6,883 nucleotides of DNA, from NCBI GenBank assembly GCA_964473395.1, contig CAYYOW010000108.1:1-6883 (forward strand). Reading direction: 5' to 3'. Of the stretch, positions 6,225-6,883 are shown piece by piece. The translations under genes were made by a program, and so were the position numbers. Position 1 is the stretch's first letter, and every line of letters begins with the position of its first letter. The DNA comes from Sulfidibacterium sp964473395. Its GTDB lineage: Bacteria; Bacteroidota; Bacteroidia; Bacteroidales; F082. The notes below the pieces were generated by a model. It was given only the letters and a program-made list of their open reading frames with translations. It had not been told where the DNA came from and searched no databases.

Positions 6225-6883
6225 CTAAAATGTCCAACCCAATCTTAGATTTCTGGTAAACAAAGAAGGTGAAAACCTAATGCTGTGACCATTTTTGTAA
6301 TTATAATTTTGTTCCGGAAACTTTCCATTGGTATATTTCGTATTTAAATATTTATCATACTCTATTCCGTAGCCCAACTCTATACCTAAATATATTTTCT
6401 TTATGAAATAATAATCAATTCCGGCAAAAACACCTAACCCAACTCTAACTCTTCCCGGATTGTTTTTCTTTGTTAAATTATATACTTCATTATTGTCTTG
6501 AACTTCTCTTTTTATAACTGTTGTGGAATAACCTGCTAAAGCCTGGGCACCCACATAGGGTGACAATCTTTTTGTTGCCGAAAAGTGTCTCTCAATACCC
6601 GGTGTTAACAAGATGGAAAAAGAGGTGTACTTACTTTTCAATTCCAAAAGGTTATATGCAGGATTGCTGTGTTGAAGAATATCAAGGTGGTTATAATAGG
6701 ATATGTTTACGCCTATTCGATAGGCTTTTTTAGCAGTGACAAAAGTTCTGTATCTGATGCCCCCGTTAAACAAATTAAACTGGCCTCCCTGATTTGAACC
6801 AAAAATCCCTCCCGGGTTAAAATTTACTTCAAACGATTTATCTCCGGCAACCTGTTTATATGCAGGGGTAGAATAAAATTTTA
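6225..6883 (-). CDS. Outer-membrane beta-barrel protein (C-terminal part)
   Basis: The frame stays open to the right edge of the window, giving 218 residues with no start inside. A TTG at 6773 could be mistaken for one, but 36 further residues upstream (including AGDKSFEVNFNPGG) continue the same beta-rich pattern, so the gene is cut by the window. The protein has alternating hydrophobic and polar strands rich in Tyr, Gly and Phe (for example RVRVGLGVFAGIDYYF, then YLGIELGYGIEY) and ends LRLGWTF. A terminal Phe on a last amphipathic strand is the usual recognition signal for BAM-mediated outer-membrane insertion. This fits the small OMP beta-barrel families abundant in Bacteroidota. Substrate and role are unknown, and the signal peptide is outside the window. 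The gene is convergent with clpB and visibly more AT-rich. Confidence 0.82.
   Translation of the reverse strand, partial: KFYSTPAYKQVAGDKSFEVNFNPGGIFGSNQGGQFNLFNGGIRYRTFVTAKKAYRIGVNISYYNHLDILQHSNPAYNLLELKSKYTSFSILLTPGIERHFSATKRLSPYVGAQALAGYSTTVIKREVQDNNEVYNLTKKNNPGRVRVGLGVFAGIDYYFIKKIYLGIELGYGIEYDKYLNTKYTNGKFPEQNYNYKNGHSIRFSPSLFTRNLRLGWTF

Noticed and set aside
6225..6773. Beta-barrel gene starting at TTG 6773 as a complete 182-residue protein
   Set aside because: The frame is open for another 36 codons to the window edge with the same beta-barrel character. A start here would also leave no signal peptide.

Overview
The window looks like a chromosomal segment of a member of the Bacteroidota. 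Three things point there: a type IX secretion (Por) C-terminal sorting domain on the first protein, an outer-membrane beta-barrel of the kind common in this phylum at the far end, and near-absence of Shine-Dalgarno sequences. The single exception to the last point is clpB. Base composition is moderate, and the last ~660 bases look more AT-rich than clpB by eye. I see no tRNA, rRNA, CRISPR array, insertion sequence or phage gene.

Layout, left to right. (1) Bases 1-734, plus strand: the 3' end of a secreted or surface protein built from near-identical ~110-residue modules and ending in a T9SS sorting domain; its 5' part lies outside the window. A hairpin terminator follows at 760-799. (2) Bases 798-3363, minus strand, read right to left: a small CoA-binding Rossmann protein, a divergent HMG-CoA-lyase-like TIM-barrel enzyme, and a Bax-type glucosaminidase lipoprotein. 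The enzyme and the glucosaminidase are 55 bp apart and may be co-transcribed. The first two genes are 222 bp apart. (3) Bases 3545-6133, plus strand: a complete clpB encoding the Hsp104-type disaggregase, divergent from the CoA-binding gene and closed by a strong terminator at 6164-6199. (4) Bases 6225-6883, minus strand: the C-terminal 218 residues of an outer-membrane beta-barrel protein whose 5' end is beyond the window.

The genes do not form one obvious pathway. Two deal with the cell envelope or surface (glucosaminidase, beta-barrel), one is exported (modular T9SS protein), two are likely linked to CoA or acyl-CoA chemistry, and one is general protein-quality control. I find no convincing evidence for a new multi-gene system. 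The points most worth a second look are the altered active-site loop of the HMG-CoA-lyase-like enzyme, the recent module duplication in the T9SS cargo, and the strong ribosome binding site of clpB in a context that otherwise lacks them.
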